DNA of 34,787 nucleotides from Bryobacterales bacterium (GTDB lineage: Bacteria; Acidobacteriota; Terriglobia; Bryobacterales; Bryobacteraceae): positions 1 through 34,787 of the forward strand of contig PMTR01000189.1 in assembly GCA_003167255.1 (NCBI GenBank), written 5' to 3'. Below the pieces are notes generated by a model, which did not search any database, was not told the DNA's origin, and was given only the letters and a program-made list of their open reading frames with translations. Shown here one piece after another: positions 7,441 to 15,414 of this stretch (within the stretch, counting starts at the first letter, position 1; every line of letters begins with the position of its first letter). The translations under genes and the position numbers were made by a program.

Positions 7441-9119
7441 ACACCCTGGTCCAGATCGCGTCCGGCCGCATCGTCGTGCGGCCATCCCTCGGTGACCTGC
7501 TGACGTGCTCCCGGTTGGGTGGTAAGTGGGAAAGCGGCACGCGAGCCTGGACGTTCCCCGCCACGGAGCATTACGCAAAGCTACTCCAGCGCAGGCTCAG
7601 GGCGATAGCCGCCTCTGACTCGGAGGCCTTCGACCAGCTCATCATGCCGCAGGTTGTGCAGATACAAAAGCCCGAGCGGTCCACCGAAACCCCAGTAGCG
7701 ATGCCCGCACCTGTTGCCCCTCCAGAACCCGGAGTGATCGTTCCCGATGGCATGCTCACACAGCCCTGGCGGCATCAGAGGGCGGCATTCAAATTCTGCC
7801 TCGATAAGTTCGCCGCCGGCATGCGCGGGATTCTACTGGCGATGGGCATGGGCACGGGGAAAAGCCTCGTGGCTTGCATGCTGGTTCTCGGACTACTTGC
7901 CCGCCGGATCCTGATCGCCTGCCCGCTACGGGTGGTCCCCGTCTGGATTACGCAGTTTGAGCGGCACGTGGGCGCCCCAGTCGTAATCGTGGCACTCGAT
8001 GAGGAAGCTGGATCGGTTGCACAGAAGCAGGAGATGGCTGCCGAGAAGATGCGCCTTGCGGAGGCGCGTGGCGTGCCGTTCATCGCCGTGATCAATTACG
8101 ACTCGGCATGGCGCGATCCGTTCGCAGCGTGGGCCGAGAAGATCAAGTGGGATCTGGTGATCGCCGATGAGGTCCATCGCATCAAGGCTCCAGGTGGCAA
8201 GGCATCGCTCTTCTTCAAGCGGCTCCGGAAAGTCGCGGCTTACCGCATCGGGTTGAGCGGCACGCCCATGCCACATAGCCCCCTGGACACGTATGGGCCG
8301 TTCCGCTTTCTCGATATCACGATTTACGGACCGTCGTTCAGCGCCCACCGGCAGAAATTCGCCGTCATGGGCGGTTACCAGAAAAAGCAGATTACCGGCT
8401 TTCAAAACCTCGATGAGTTGGAGCGGTTGATGAGCCGCATCACGTTCCGGGTCGGGAAGGAAGTACTTGAACTGCCCCCCGAGACCACAGTCACTTACTA
8501 CTGTGAATTGACCGGCGAAGCGGCGCGGATATACCGCGACCTGGACAAGGATTTCGTCGCCGGTGTGCGCGAGGGAACGATCACGGCGCAAAACGCAATG
8601 GTGAAAGTACTACGTCTGGAGCAAGTAACCGGCGGCTGCGTCCCGACCGACGACGGCGTGGAAGTGCGGATCGATTCCGCAAAGCTCCACCTGCTCGCCG
8701 ACACCTTGGAGGATATCGGCAATGAGGAGCCAGTGGCCGTTTTCTGCTGGTTCCACGCGGACCTGGATGGCGTGCATGAGGCGTGCCAGAAACTGGGCCT
8801 CCGGAGCATGGAGCTTTCGGGGCGGCGCGACGAACTGAAGCGTTGGCAGGAAGGAGAGGCCCAGGTGCTCGCTGTGCAGATTCAGGCGGGCGGTGAGGGC
8901 GTGGACTTCACGCGCGCCCGGTACTCGATCTTTTTCTCGGTGGGTTACTCGCTCGGGAAATATGAGCAGGCGAAAGCCCGCGTACATCGGCCTGGTCAGA
9001 CCAGGCCAGTCCAGCACATTCACCTGGTGGCGAGGAACACGGTGGATGTGAAGATCATGCGCGCCCTGGAACGGCGCGCGGAAATCGTCGAAGCGATCCT
9101 CGCGGAAATCAAAAACTAG
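7437..9119 (+). CDS. SNF2-type phage DEAD/DEAH helicase
   Basis: 560 residues from GTG at 7437, which overlaps the upstream stop and has AGGGAG in front. Residues 1-60 look like a small HARP-like or DNA-binding lead-in (YAKLLQRRL). Motif I is GMGTGKS at 137-143, motif II DEVH at 244-247, and motif III-like SGTPMPH at 274-280. The C-terminal RecA domain ends with QAKARVHRPGQT, the SNF2 motif VI. The length suits the compact phage helicases used in replication or recombination rather than chromatin remodellers. It is the first large gene of the early operon. ATP-driven DNA translocase activity is well supported; the exact role is inferred. Confidence 0.85.
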   Translation: MNTLVQIASGRIVVRPSLGDLLTCSRLGGKWESGTRAWTFPATEHYAKLLQRRLRAIAASDSEAFDQLIMPQVVQIQKPERSTETPVAMPAPVAPPEPGVIVPDGMLTQPWRHQRAAFKFCLDKFAAGMRGILLAMGMGTGKSLVACMLVLGLLARRILIACPLRVVPVWITQFERHVGAPVVIVALDEEAGSVAQKQEMAAEKMRLAEARGVPFIAVINYDSAWRDPFAAWAEKIKWDLVIADEVHRIKAPGGKASLFFKRLRKVAAYRIGLSGTPMPHSPLDTYGPFRFLDITIYGPSFSAHRQKFAVMGGYQKKQITGFQNLDELERLMSRITFRVGKEVLELPPETTVTYYCELTGEAARIYRDLDKDFVAGVREGTITAQNAMVKVLRLEQVTGGCVPTDDGVEVRIDSAKLHLLADTLEDIGNEEPVAVFCWFHADLDGVHEACQKLGLRSMELSGRRDELKRWQEGEAQVLAVQIQAGGEGVDFTRARYSIFFSVGYSLGKYEQAKARVHRPGQTRPVQHIHLVARNTVDVKIMRALERRAEIVEAILAEIKN

Positions 9120-9154
9120 CCAGCAGACAGTAACGGCAGAACGGAGAAACGGCC

Positions 9155-9625
9155 ATGAACATGGAACCGCTCAGGGAATTTGTGTCCCTGGAGACGCGCA
9201 AGAGGGAATTAGACGCAGAGCTCAAGGCTACCAAGCAGAGACTCGATGAGCTGGAAGAGATCATCATCCCGATGTTCATCGAGGCGGGCGTGCCGGGGAT
9301 GGACGTCAAGGCCGAGGGCGCAACCACTCGCTACCTGTCCATCTATCAGGATGTGTACGCCAGCCCGCTCAACGACCGCGGTGAAGTCGTTGACGCACTG
9401 AAGGAATCGGAGCTTGGCCAGTATGTCGCCGAGAACTACAACGCCAACTCGCTCACGGCTCTGGTGCGCGAGACATGGAAGGAATTGCGCGAAACCGCCA
9501 GCAGGGAGAAGCGGGTCGTTTCGGAGGGTGATCTCCGTGCCGCGCTCCCGGCGCCGCTCGGCGCCGCACTGAAGGTCTCCCTGGTTTTCAAACTCAGCAG
9601 TACCAAAAGCAGCAAAAACGCATAG
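9155..9625 (+). CDS. Phage early protein of unknown function, coiled-coil N-terminus
   Basis: 156 residues. The N-terminal ~45 residues are a strongly charged helix (RKRELDAELKATKQRLDELE) and probably dimerise. A compact alpha/beta part follows (AEGATTRYLSIYQDVYASP) with a C-terminal helix region. Similar short proteins often sit beside phage recombination and ssDNA-binding genes. It lies between the helicase and a Cys-containing protein, 8 bases before the latter. Ribosome site GGAG lies before ATG at 9155; an in-frame ATG at 9161 is also possible. Function unknown. Confidence 0.6.
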   Translation: MNMEPLREFVSLETRKRELDAELKATKQRLDELEEIIIPMFIEAGVPGMDVKAEGATTRYLSIYQDVYASPLNDRGEVVDALKESELGQYVAENYNANSLTALVRETWKELRETASREKRVVSEGDLRAALPAPLGAALKVSLVFKLSSTKSSKNA

Positions 9626-9633
9626 GAGAAACC

Positions 9634-10347
9634 ATGTCGCAGGAACTTACAAGGATTGCCCCGGCGCCACACGCTCTGACGGTGTCGGAAGAAGAAGCGC
9701 GGGCGGTGCAGGAGGCGTTTGCCGTCAACATCGCGTCCGGCAGTATCACTGAATTCGATCTGCCCCGCATTAAGCCGGTGAACGGCGAGGCCCTGTGGAA
9801 GATCCCGACCCTCGAAGGGCACGAGACCGCGCAGTCCATCGAGGGTGTGATCGCCTTTGCGCGGGACACGCGGGCATATTACCCCGGCAAGGAGATCAAG
9901 AACCAGCCGCCCGACTGCTCGTCGCTCGATGGCGTCACGGGCATCGCGAAAGCGGGCCTCAGTCTGGGCGGGGAGTGCGTGAAGTGCCCGATGGCCCAGT
10001 GGGATTCGAACCACGAGACCGGCGCCCAGGCCTGCAAGCAGGCAAAGCAGTTGTTCATGCTCCGCGGCACTTCGATGTTTCTCGAAGTGGTCAGCCTGCC
10101 GCCGACCAGCTTGAAATCGGTGCGCCAGTTCTTTCTGAAGCTCGTCACGCAGGGCATCCAGTACTACCAATGCATCGTCCGGATCGACCTAGTGGAAGCC
10201 AAAAACGCGCAGCAGCAGGTTTACGGCAAGGCCGCCATGAAGTTCGTGCGGAAGCTGTCGGCCGATGAAATCGCGCGGGCGTCGGAATTCCGGGCCCTGG
10301 CGGAATCGATCTCCGGGCGCGTTTCACCCGGCGCGGCCGCGGAATGA
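9634..10347 (+). CDS. Phage early protein with putative zinc site
   Basis: 237 residues, ribosome site AGGAGA just upstream. Four Cys in a metal-site-like spacing: C95 (QPPDCSSLDG), C115 and C118 (GGECVKCPMAQW), C134 (ACKQ). This pattern, together with the surrounding acidic and aromatic residues, is seen in phage proteins encoded next to helicases and primases. A role in ssDNA binding or replication is possible but not shown. The C-terminal third is helical and ends in an Ala/Gly-rich tail. It closes the first part of the early operon and is followed by a hairpin. Confidence 0.55.
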   Translation: MSQELTRIAPAPHALTVSEEEARAVQEAFAVNIASGSITEFDLPRIKPVNGEALWKIPTLEGHETAQSIEGVIAFARDTRAYYPGKEIKNQPPDCSSLDGVTGIAKAGLSLGGECVKCPMAQWDSNHETGAQACKQAKQLFMLRGTSMFLEVVSLPPTSLKSVRQFFLKLVTQGIQYYQCIVRIDLVEAKNAQQQVYGKAAMKFVRKLSADEIARASEFRALAESISGRVSPGAAAE

Positions 10348-10380
10348 GGATCCGTGATCGCGTGGCGAAGTAGACGACGC

Positions 10381-10410
10381 GGGAGTCGGTTGGTTCGCTA
10401 ACCGACTCCC
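10381..10410. promoter_or_regulatory. Strong intergenic hairpin, 11-bp perfect stem
   Basis: GGGAGTCGGTT (10381-10391), loop GGTTCGCT, AACCGACTCCC (10400-10410), all paired. No T-run follows on either strand, so a classical terminator is unlikely. It sits in the 128-base gap between two early genes and could act as an mRNA processing site, an RNA stabiliser or a protein-binding site. Confidence 0.55.
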
Positions 10411-10475
10411 CGCCAACCGGGAAGCCCCATGGACACCAACAATTCCAGCACACCGAAGCTTCCGGAGGCGAAGGA

Positions 10476-11357
10476 ATGAGCACAGTCCTTAAGATCGACG
10501 ATATTCGAACGGACGGCGGCACACAGCCGCGTACATCCATCGATTACCAAGCCGTCCAGGATTACGCCGATGCGATGGCCGATGGCGCAAAGTTTCCGCC
10601 GGTAATTGTGTTCTACGACGGAACGGACTACTGGCTGGCCGACGGCTTCCACCGTGTCCAAGCGGCGTTGGTAGCTGGCCGCGCCGAGATCGCTGGCGAG
10701 GTCCACCAGGGCACATTAGAGGATGCGCAGTGGCATAGCTTTGGCGCAAACAAGGCTAACGGAATCCGCCGCGATAACAGGGACAAGCAGAGGGCTGTCC
10801 GAGCGGCGCTCACCCATCCGAAGTCGCAGGGCCTGAGCGACAGTGCAATCGCCCGGCATGTCGGCGTCGATCATGTTACGGTCGCCAGGCACCGGGAGAA
10901 GCTCACGGCATCTTGTGAAATTCACAAGATAGAAACGCGCACTGCCTCGCGCGGCGGCACGACTTACCAGATCAATACCGCCAATATCGGCAGGGAGAAA
11001 CAGCAGCCGACAGTCTTTACCTGCCCCACTTGCGGAGACGTGTTCTCCGCTGAAGTATGGCACTGCGCCACGTGTGGCCACCACTGGCCTACGCACCAAA
11101 CCCAATGCGGCAATTGCCGGCGGGAGCATTCCGGCGTTCCTGTGCCACCGTCCGAGACCGCCCCGGACAACTCCGACCGTTTGGCTGCGGAGTGGGCCCT
11201 GCGCGTGTACCGTGCGTGTGCGGAAATCACCGCCTGTCAACTCACCGCGAAGAATCTCGCGGCGAGTATTCGACGCAGCGATAGCGGTGAGCGACTGAAA
11301 AAACAACTGGAGACTACGAATGAATTCATCGAAACCGTCCTCGCAGATCTCGCTTGA
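10476..11357 (+). CDS. ParB-like protein with HTH and zinc ribbons
   Basis: 293 residues. Residues 1-75 form a ParB/sulfiredoxin-type domain: TQPRTSID at 16-23 and ADGFHR at 55-60, the conserved nucleotide-binding motif. Residues ~119-140 are a helix-turn-helix (LSDSAIARHVGVDHVTVARH). A Cys-rich part follows with CPTC at 183-186, CATC at 197-200 and CGNC at 211-214, likely zinc ribbons. It resembles phage ParB-type regulators or nucleases rather than a chromosome-partition protein, as no ParA gene is near. The ribosome site is GGAGG upstream of 10476. The end overlaps the next ParB-like gene by 38 bases. Confidence 0.7.
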   Translation: MSTVLKIDDIRTDGGTQPRTSIDYQAVQDYADAMADGAKFPPVIVFYDGTDYWLADGFHRVQAALVAGRAEIAGEVHQGTLEDAQWHSFGANKANGIRRDNRDKQRAVRAALTHPKSQGLSDSAIARHVGVDHVTVARHREKLTASCEIHKIETRTASRGGTTYQINTANIGREKQQPTVFTCPTCGDVFSAEVWHCATCGHHWPTHQTQCGNCRREHSGVPVPPSETAPDNSDRLAAEWALRVYRACAEITACQLTAKNLAASIRRSDSGERLKKQLETTNEFIETVLADLA

Positions 11358-12207
11358 TCTGCTGAATCAAGACAATCTCGATTCGCTGCTTGGGGCCACC
11401 ACTCCCATCCGTATTCGGATGTTGATCGCACCAGCGATCGCAAGGCACTGGCTGGAGGCCACGAATAAGAAGAATCGGAAACCGACCGATGGGCACTGGC
11501 TGGAGATCGCCATCGATATGGAACAGGGGCGATGGAAGTACAACGGCGGCGCGATCCGGTTCGGCAGCGATGGCGTACTCCTGGACGGCCAGCACCGCTT
11601 GCTGGCGTGCGTTGAGGCCAATGTGCCGTTCGACACCGACGTGATCTTCGGACTCAATCCCGACTGCCTCGACACCATCGACACCGACGTGTTGCCCCGC
11701 ACGGCTGCGCACGTGGCGCAGATGGAAGGCGTCGAGAACGCAACTGGCTCGTCGGCTCTGGCGTTCTTGCTTCTCGTGCATGAGAAGCACGGGATTCACC
11801 GCGTCCAGAACGTGGATTGTAAGCCCACCAAGACCGAGGTCATAGCTCGGGCCAAAGCCGACCCACGTATTGCGGCGATTGCCGGGCGTTCCACGGGCTG
11901 GTCACGGAGGCTTGTCCAGCCCCGCGTCGTGGGGTTCTGCTATTACCTGTTCAGCCAGCAGGACCTGGACCTCGCCGAGCGGTTCTTCGCCGAACTTGCG
12001 GACGGCGCGAATCTGTCAAAACGCAGTCCGGTTTACCAACTTCGCCACCGCTTGTGGCAGAACTCCACCGCCAAAGCAAAGCTCCCGTTAAAGGAGATCG
12101 TAGCCATCTTCTTCAAGGCGTGGATTGCATACCGCGAGGGCAGGCCGATTCAAGTCCTCGTGTGGCGGTCCGGCGGGAACAGTCCAGAACCGTTTCCCGA
12201 GATCTGA
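11320..12207 (+). CDS. Second ParB-like phage protein (DGQHR family)
   Basis: 295 residues. Residues 89-96 read DGQHRLLA, the hallmark of a ParB-like domain type common in phages, with GGAIRF just before it. The rest is mostly helical and unlike the preceding ParB-like protein, so the two are not a simple duplication. The start lies inside the upstream gene (38-base overlap), with GGAG at 11309-11312. Such proteins are thought to act as nucleases or DNA/nucleotide-binding factors in phage replication; no specific role can be read from the sequence. Confidence 0.65.
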   Translation: MNSSKPSSQISLDLLNQDNLDSLLGATTPIRIRMLIAPAIARHWLEATNKKNRKPTDGHWLEIAIDMEQGRWKYNGGAIRFGSDGVLLDGQHRLLACVEANVPFDTDVIFGLNPDCLDTIDTDVLPRTAAHVAQMEGVENATGSSALAFLLLVHEKHGIHRVQNVDCKPTKTEVIARAKADPRIAAIAGRSTGWSRRLVQPRVVGFCYYLFSQQDLDLAERFFAELADGANLSKRSPVYQLRHRLWQNSTAKAKLPLKEIVAIFFKAWIAYREGRPIQVLVWRSGGNSPEPFPEI

Positions 12208-12215
12208 GGCGAGCC

Positions 12216-12368
12216 ATGACCCTCCTGAAGTGGCTCTGTCTTCACACCTGGGGATTCCCGCGCCGTTGGCCCGTGTTTGAGGGCAAACGCAATGTGGACG
12301 TGCAAACCTGCGCGAAATGCGGCGTGCGCCGGGTGTCGGTTGTGCAATTCGGGCGTAGCGAACAATGA
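12216..12368 (+). CDS. Small protein with Cys pair (zinc-knuckle-like)
   Basis: 50 residues from ATG at 12216, 8 bases after the preceding stop and one base before the sigma-factor gene. The N-terminal CLHTW and later TCAKCGVRR could form one metal site. Tiny proteins of this layout are frequent in phage early operons. An upstream in-frame start would overlap the ParB-like gene and is not needed. Function unknown. Confidence 0.5.
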   Translation: MTLLKWLCLHTWGFPRRWPVFEGKRNVDVQTCAKCGVRRVSVVQFGRSEQ

Positions 12369-12369
12369 A

Positions 12370-12981
12370 ATGGGCACACAACAACTTGTAATTGAACATC
12401 TCGGGCTCGCTGCCAACATCGCGGGCAATATGTCGAAGCGGCTGCCACGCCACCTCGATTCCCACGATATCCACCAGGATGCGCGGCTCGGCCTGATGTA
12501 CGCCGCAGCGCGGTACGACGCCCGGAAGAACGTTCCGTTCGGCACCTATGCGCGTCGGCGCATTGGCGGCGCGGTCATGGATGGCCTGCGCCGGAACGAT
12601 CACCTGTCCCGCTGCGCGCGGGCACGCGCAAGGGCCGAAGGCGCTGAGCCGCCCGCGGAACCGCTGCCCCTGATCTTTCCGGACCAGATTCCCGGCGTCC
12701 TGGAGGCGCCCGACCACTACGCGGCGGCCGCAGAATGCCGGCGCCTCCTGTGTGCCGCGATTGAGACCCTGCCGGCGCGATTACGCGTTGTGCTCGACGC
12801 TTACTACCACGGCGGCCAGACCATGCGCGCGATCGGGGAGCGCCTGGGCATCAGCGAGGGTCGCGTATCGCAGATCCACGCCCGCGCGCTGCGCCTGTTG
12901 CGCGGGTACTTCGCAGTGCGGGGTTTCACGTCCAGCATTCACTTCGCGATACAGGAAGGCGTGCCGGCGGTGCGGTTGTGA
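12370..12981 (+). CDS. Phage-encoded sigma-70 family factor (FliA-like)
   Basis: 203 residues from ATG at 12370; upstream in-frame codons overlap the Cys-pair gene and do not resemble a sigma factor. Region 2 spans about residues 28-80: DIHQDARLGLMYAAARYD, then PFGTYARRRIGGAVMDGLRR, very like FliA/SigB-type factors. Region 4 is at about 125-178, with the HTH MRAIGERLGISEGRVSQIH. Regions 1.1 and most of 3 are missing. It should redirect host RNA polymerase, most likely to the phage late genes. Its stop overlaps the GTG of the VRR-NUC gene. The family is secure; its promoter targets are unknown. Confidence 0.85.
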   Translation: MGTQQLVIEHLGLAANIAGNMSKRLPRHLDSHDIHQDARLGLMYAAARYDARKNVPFGTYARRRIGGAVMDGLRRNDHLSRCARARARAEGAEPPAEPLPLIFPDQIPGVLEAPDHYAAAAECRRLLCAAIETLPARLRVVLDAYYHGGQTMRAIGERLGISEGRVSQIHARALRLLRGYFAVRGFTSSIHFAIQEGVPAVRL

Positions 12982-13397
12982 GGCGGCAGCCGGTGCTGGA
13001 GAAAGCCGTCGTGGGAAGGATCACAGCGGCGCTGAGGAGACTCCCCGGCGTTGTGGTCCGGAAGCGTCACGGCACCGTCATGGGTTTGGCCGGCGACCCG
13101 GATTTGTACGGGAGCATCAACGGCCGCCACTTCGAGATTGAAGTGAAGCGCCCCAACGATCCTTCCTCGCAGTTGACGAAGCTCCAGACGGAGCGGTTGC
13201 TGGAGTGGAAGATCGCCGGAGCCATTACCGGCGTTGCGCGGTCAACCGATGACGCACTGGCAATCCTGGGCTTGAAGCGGCCGCCGGCGCCGGTTTGGAT
13301 CTGCGCCGGGTGCCAACAGTACAGGTGGCAAAGCGACGAGCCACCCGCCCGCTGCCCCAACTGTGGCCACATCCACTTCGACCGGGAGGCAGCGTGA
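12978..13397 (+). CDS. VRR-NUC nuclease with C-terminal zinc ribbon
   Basis: 139 residues from GTG at 12978 (GTGA overlap). The VRR-NUC core is visible: GDPDLYG at 39-45, then HFEIEVKRP at 51-59 with the E55-x-K57 catalytic pair, and Q70 in a following helix. This PD-(D/E)xK subfamily cuts branched or flapped DNA and is common in phage replication operons, where it can serve as a resolvase. The tail carries WICAGC and ARCPNCGH, a probable zinc ribbon not found in the minimal phage versions. Translation is coupled to genes on both sides. Confidence 0.8.
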   Translation: MRRQPVLEKAVVGRITAALRRLPGVVVRKRHGTVMGLAGDPDLYGSINGRHFEIEVKRPNDPSSQLTKLQTERLLEWKIAGAITGVARSTDDALAILGLKRPPAPVWICAGCQQYRWQSDEPPARCPNCGHIHFDREAA

Positions 13398-13615
13398 AGC
13401 GCAAAACGGTTCACGTCTTCGGCGCGGGTGAGTTTGCCCTGGCCTTCAGCGTCTGCCGGTTTCTGAAGCACCACGGCGTCGACGCCGTCATCGTGACCAA
13501 GCACGCCGTCCAAGTCCATCCCGACCAGGACCAAAAGGCGGCCGCCGTGCTGCCTGCTTACAAATGGGGATGGGACCGCCCGCCTCGGACCGCAGCGCCG
13601 GAGGTGTCGGCGTGA
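13394..13615 (+). CDS. Small phage protein of unknown function
   Basis: 73 residues from GTG at 13394, overlapping the VRR-NUC stop as GTGA. It begins VHVFGAGEFALAFSVCRFL, a short Rossmann-like beta-loop-helix start, but is too short for a full nucleotide-binding domain. The end is Pro/Ala-rich. The coupling on both sides supports it as a real gene. No family is recognised. Confidence 0.5.
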   Translation: MKRKTVHVFGAGEFALAFSVCRFLKHHGVDAVIVTKHAVQVHPDQDQKAAAVLPAYKWGWDRPPRTAAPEVSA

Positions 13616-13659
13616 CTCCCCACGTGCTCACCGGCAATCTTCGGGCGGCGACGGCATGA
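13612..13659 (+). CDS. 15-codon mini-ORF linking two genes by GTGA and ATGA
   Basis: GTG at 13612 overlaps the TGA of the preceding gene, and the ORF's own TGA (13657-13659) overlaps the ATG of the next gene at 13656. The predicted peptide is MTPHVLTGNLRAATA. The exact double overlap suggests it could carry ribosomes across the gap by re-initiation, like the other coupled junctions of the operon. It may have no product function. Confidence 0.3.
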   Translation: MTPHVLTGNLRAATA

Positions 13660-13955
13660 TTCGGACGCCGAAGCAGTTGGGCGAAGGATTCGCCAGGGAT
13701 CTCCTCGAAATGGGCGTGATCGACGACAGTGGCTGGACGACCGCGGCTGACGTCATTGCCACCGCCATTGTGGAGGACCGGCTTCAATCGCGCCGCGACG
13801 CAAGGGATACCCCGGCCCGCGATGTTGCTCGCGCTTTGATGGAGGCGGGTATCATCGCGCGCATCCATCTGGGGGAGGCGGCAGACTTGGTCGCGGTCGG
13901 CATCGCCTCCGACCGCCATCTCAAGCCGCGCAGCGAGGAGGACACGCTTCCGTGA
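13656..13955 (+). CDS. Small phage protein of unknown function
   Basis: 99 residues, ATG at 13656. It contains two similar halves: an F-A-R-D-L-L-E-M-G-V-I-D segment near the start and V-A-R-A-L-M-E-A-G-I-I-A in the middle, each followed by an A-A-D-x-(I/V)-A-x-(A/G)-I helix. This looks like an internal duplication of a helical unit. Its TGA overlaps the GTG of the radical SAM gene (13952). Function unknown. Confidence 0.55.
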   Translation: MIRTPKQLGEGFARDLLEMGVIDDSGWTTAADVIATAIVEDRLQSRRDARDTPARDVARALMEAGIIARIHLGEAADLVAVGIASDRHLKPRSEEDTLP

Positions 13956-14926
13956 ACGTGCTCCTTATTCAGATCGACGGCAAGCTTCCTAACCTCGCGC
14001 TCATGCGGATTGCGGCGCACCACCGCGAACGCGGAGACCGCGTCGAGCTCCGGCATGGGAACGACTTCGGCGGTCTCTTCGACGAGCCGTTCGAGCACGT
14101 CTACGCCAGCACGATCTTCGAGAGCAGCCGCCCGCTTGCGTACCGGGTCCTTGCCACGTACCCCGATGCGGTCGTCGGCGGCACCGGATGGGACCTCGTC
14201 CGGCGGCTCGAAGACATCGGAGTCACCACCGGCAATCTGGATTACTCCATCTATCCTGAGTACCGGCGGAGCATCGGGTTCGCAATGCGCGGCTGCCGCC
14301 TCCAGTGCCCATTTTGCGTTGTGCCCACGAAAGAAGGGCGCGCCCGCGCGGAGAGTACCATCGCGGAAATCTGGCGTGGCGATCCGTGGCCCCGCGAGGT
14401 GGTACTGCTCGATAACGATTTCTTTGGCAATCCGCAGTGGTGCGTCCGCCTCACGGAGATGCGCGATGGCCGGTTCAAGGTCTGCTTCACGCAGGGAATC
14501 AATGCCCGCATCCTGACATCGGAGCAGGCCGAGGGGATCGCATCCGTCGATTACCGCGACTCGGAGATGAGCAAACGGAGGCTCTACACGGCGTGGGACA
14601 ACTCCCGCGATGAGGCGCGGTTCTTCGCCGGGCTCGAGCTGCTGTGCAAGAACGGAGTGCGCCCACGCCATCTGCTCGTGTACATGCTGATTGGCTTCGC
14701 GCCTGGCGAGACCCATGCGGACCGGGATTACCGCCGGCGCCAGCTCCGCGAGTTTGGCGCACTTCCGTACCCGATGCCTTTTCGCCGCACGCGCGAACTG
14801 GTCGGGTTCCAGAGGTGGGTGGTTGGCGCCTACGACAAGCGAGTGCCTTGGGAATATTGGCGGCGTGCGGAATACGAGCCCCGCCGCCTGCGCCTGTGGC
14901 AGGAAGAGATGACGGGAGTCTTGTGA
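13952..14926 (+). CDS. Phage radical SAM protein with cobalamin-binding-like N-terminus
   Basis: 324 residues from GTG at 13952. Residues 1-100 (NVLLIQIDGKLPNLALMRI, then HHRERGDRVEL) have the Rossmann-type start of B12-binding radical SAM enzymes. The iron-sulfur motif is at 115-122: C115-RLQ-C119-PF-C122, the canonical C-x3-C-x2-C. A TIM-barrel-like part follows (VVLLDNDFFGN, then FTQGINARIL). It should bind a 4Fe-4S cluster and S-adenosylmethionine and start a radical reaction; the substrate cannot be told. Modification of phage nucleotide, tRNA or protein is possible. It overlaps its neighbours by 4 and 1 bases in the early operon. Confidence 0.75.
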   Translation: MNVLLIQIDGKLPNLALMRIAAHHRERGDRVELRHGNDFGGLFDEPFEHVYASTIFESSRPLAYRVLATYPDAVVGGTGWDLVRRLEDIGVTTGNLDYSIYPEYRRSIGFAMRGCRLQCPFCVVPTKEGRARAESTIAEIWRGDPWPREVVLLDNDFFGNPQWCVRLTEMRDGRFKVCFTQGINARILTSEQAEGIASVDYRDSEMSKRRLYTAWDNSRDEARFFAGLELLCKNGVRPRHLLVYMLIGFAPGETHADRDYRRRQLREFGALPYPMPFRRTRELVGFQRWVVGAYDKRVPWEYWRRAEYEPRRLRLWQEEMTGVL

Positions 14927-15414
14927 TGGACTTGGCGTACGGACGCGAAGCCTTACGCCGCCTACGCGAGCAGCAGGAGGCGGCGGTGCGGGAGCCGATG
15001 CAGCCGTCGCTACTGGAGCAGATTCCTCCGGACGCGCCGATGGACGATGCCACGATCACCGTCTGGAACGGCGAGCGGTTTGTGGCGTACGAGAAGTGGC
15101 TGGCGAGGGCGCCCGTCGCGGTCGAATGCACGCCGCCGGACAAAGCCGCGATTCCCGCCGACACCGGCTGCCTGACCGGAGATTGCTCCCTCCGTGTCTG
15201 GTTGGTCCGCGACGGCGACCGCTGGTCCATGTTTGCCGGATCGCGAGCCGCGCACGCTCGGCGGAAGGATTTCGTATCGCCGTATCTGGAGCATGCGATT
15301 CGGACGGCAGAGCAATGGTATGGCGTGCCCAGCGGCGGGTGGCGCACGGAAACGGGACGTGCTGGAACGGGAAAGGCAGACCAAGGTGAAGCGGCGGGAA
15401 ACGATCTGCCATAA
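14926..15414 (+). CDS. Phage protein of unknown function
   Basis: 162 residues from ATG at 14926, which overlaps the TGA of the radical SAM gene (TGATG). The N-terminus is helical and charged (LRRLREQQEAAVREP), the middle alpha/beta (ITVWNGERFVAYEKWL), and a C-x4-C pair is present (GCLTGDCS). The end is Gly-rich and overlaps the next gene by 29 bases. No family is recognised. Confidence 0.5.
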   Translation: MDLAYGREALRRLREQQEAAVREPMQPSLLEQIPPDAPMDDATITVWNGERFVAYEKWLARAPVAVECTPPDKAAIPADTGCLTGDCSLRVWLVRDGDRWSMFAGSRAAHARRKDFVSPYLEHAIRTAEQWYGVPSGGWRTETGRAGTGKADQGEAAGNDLP

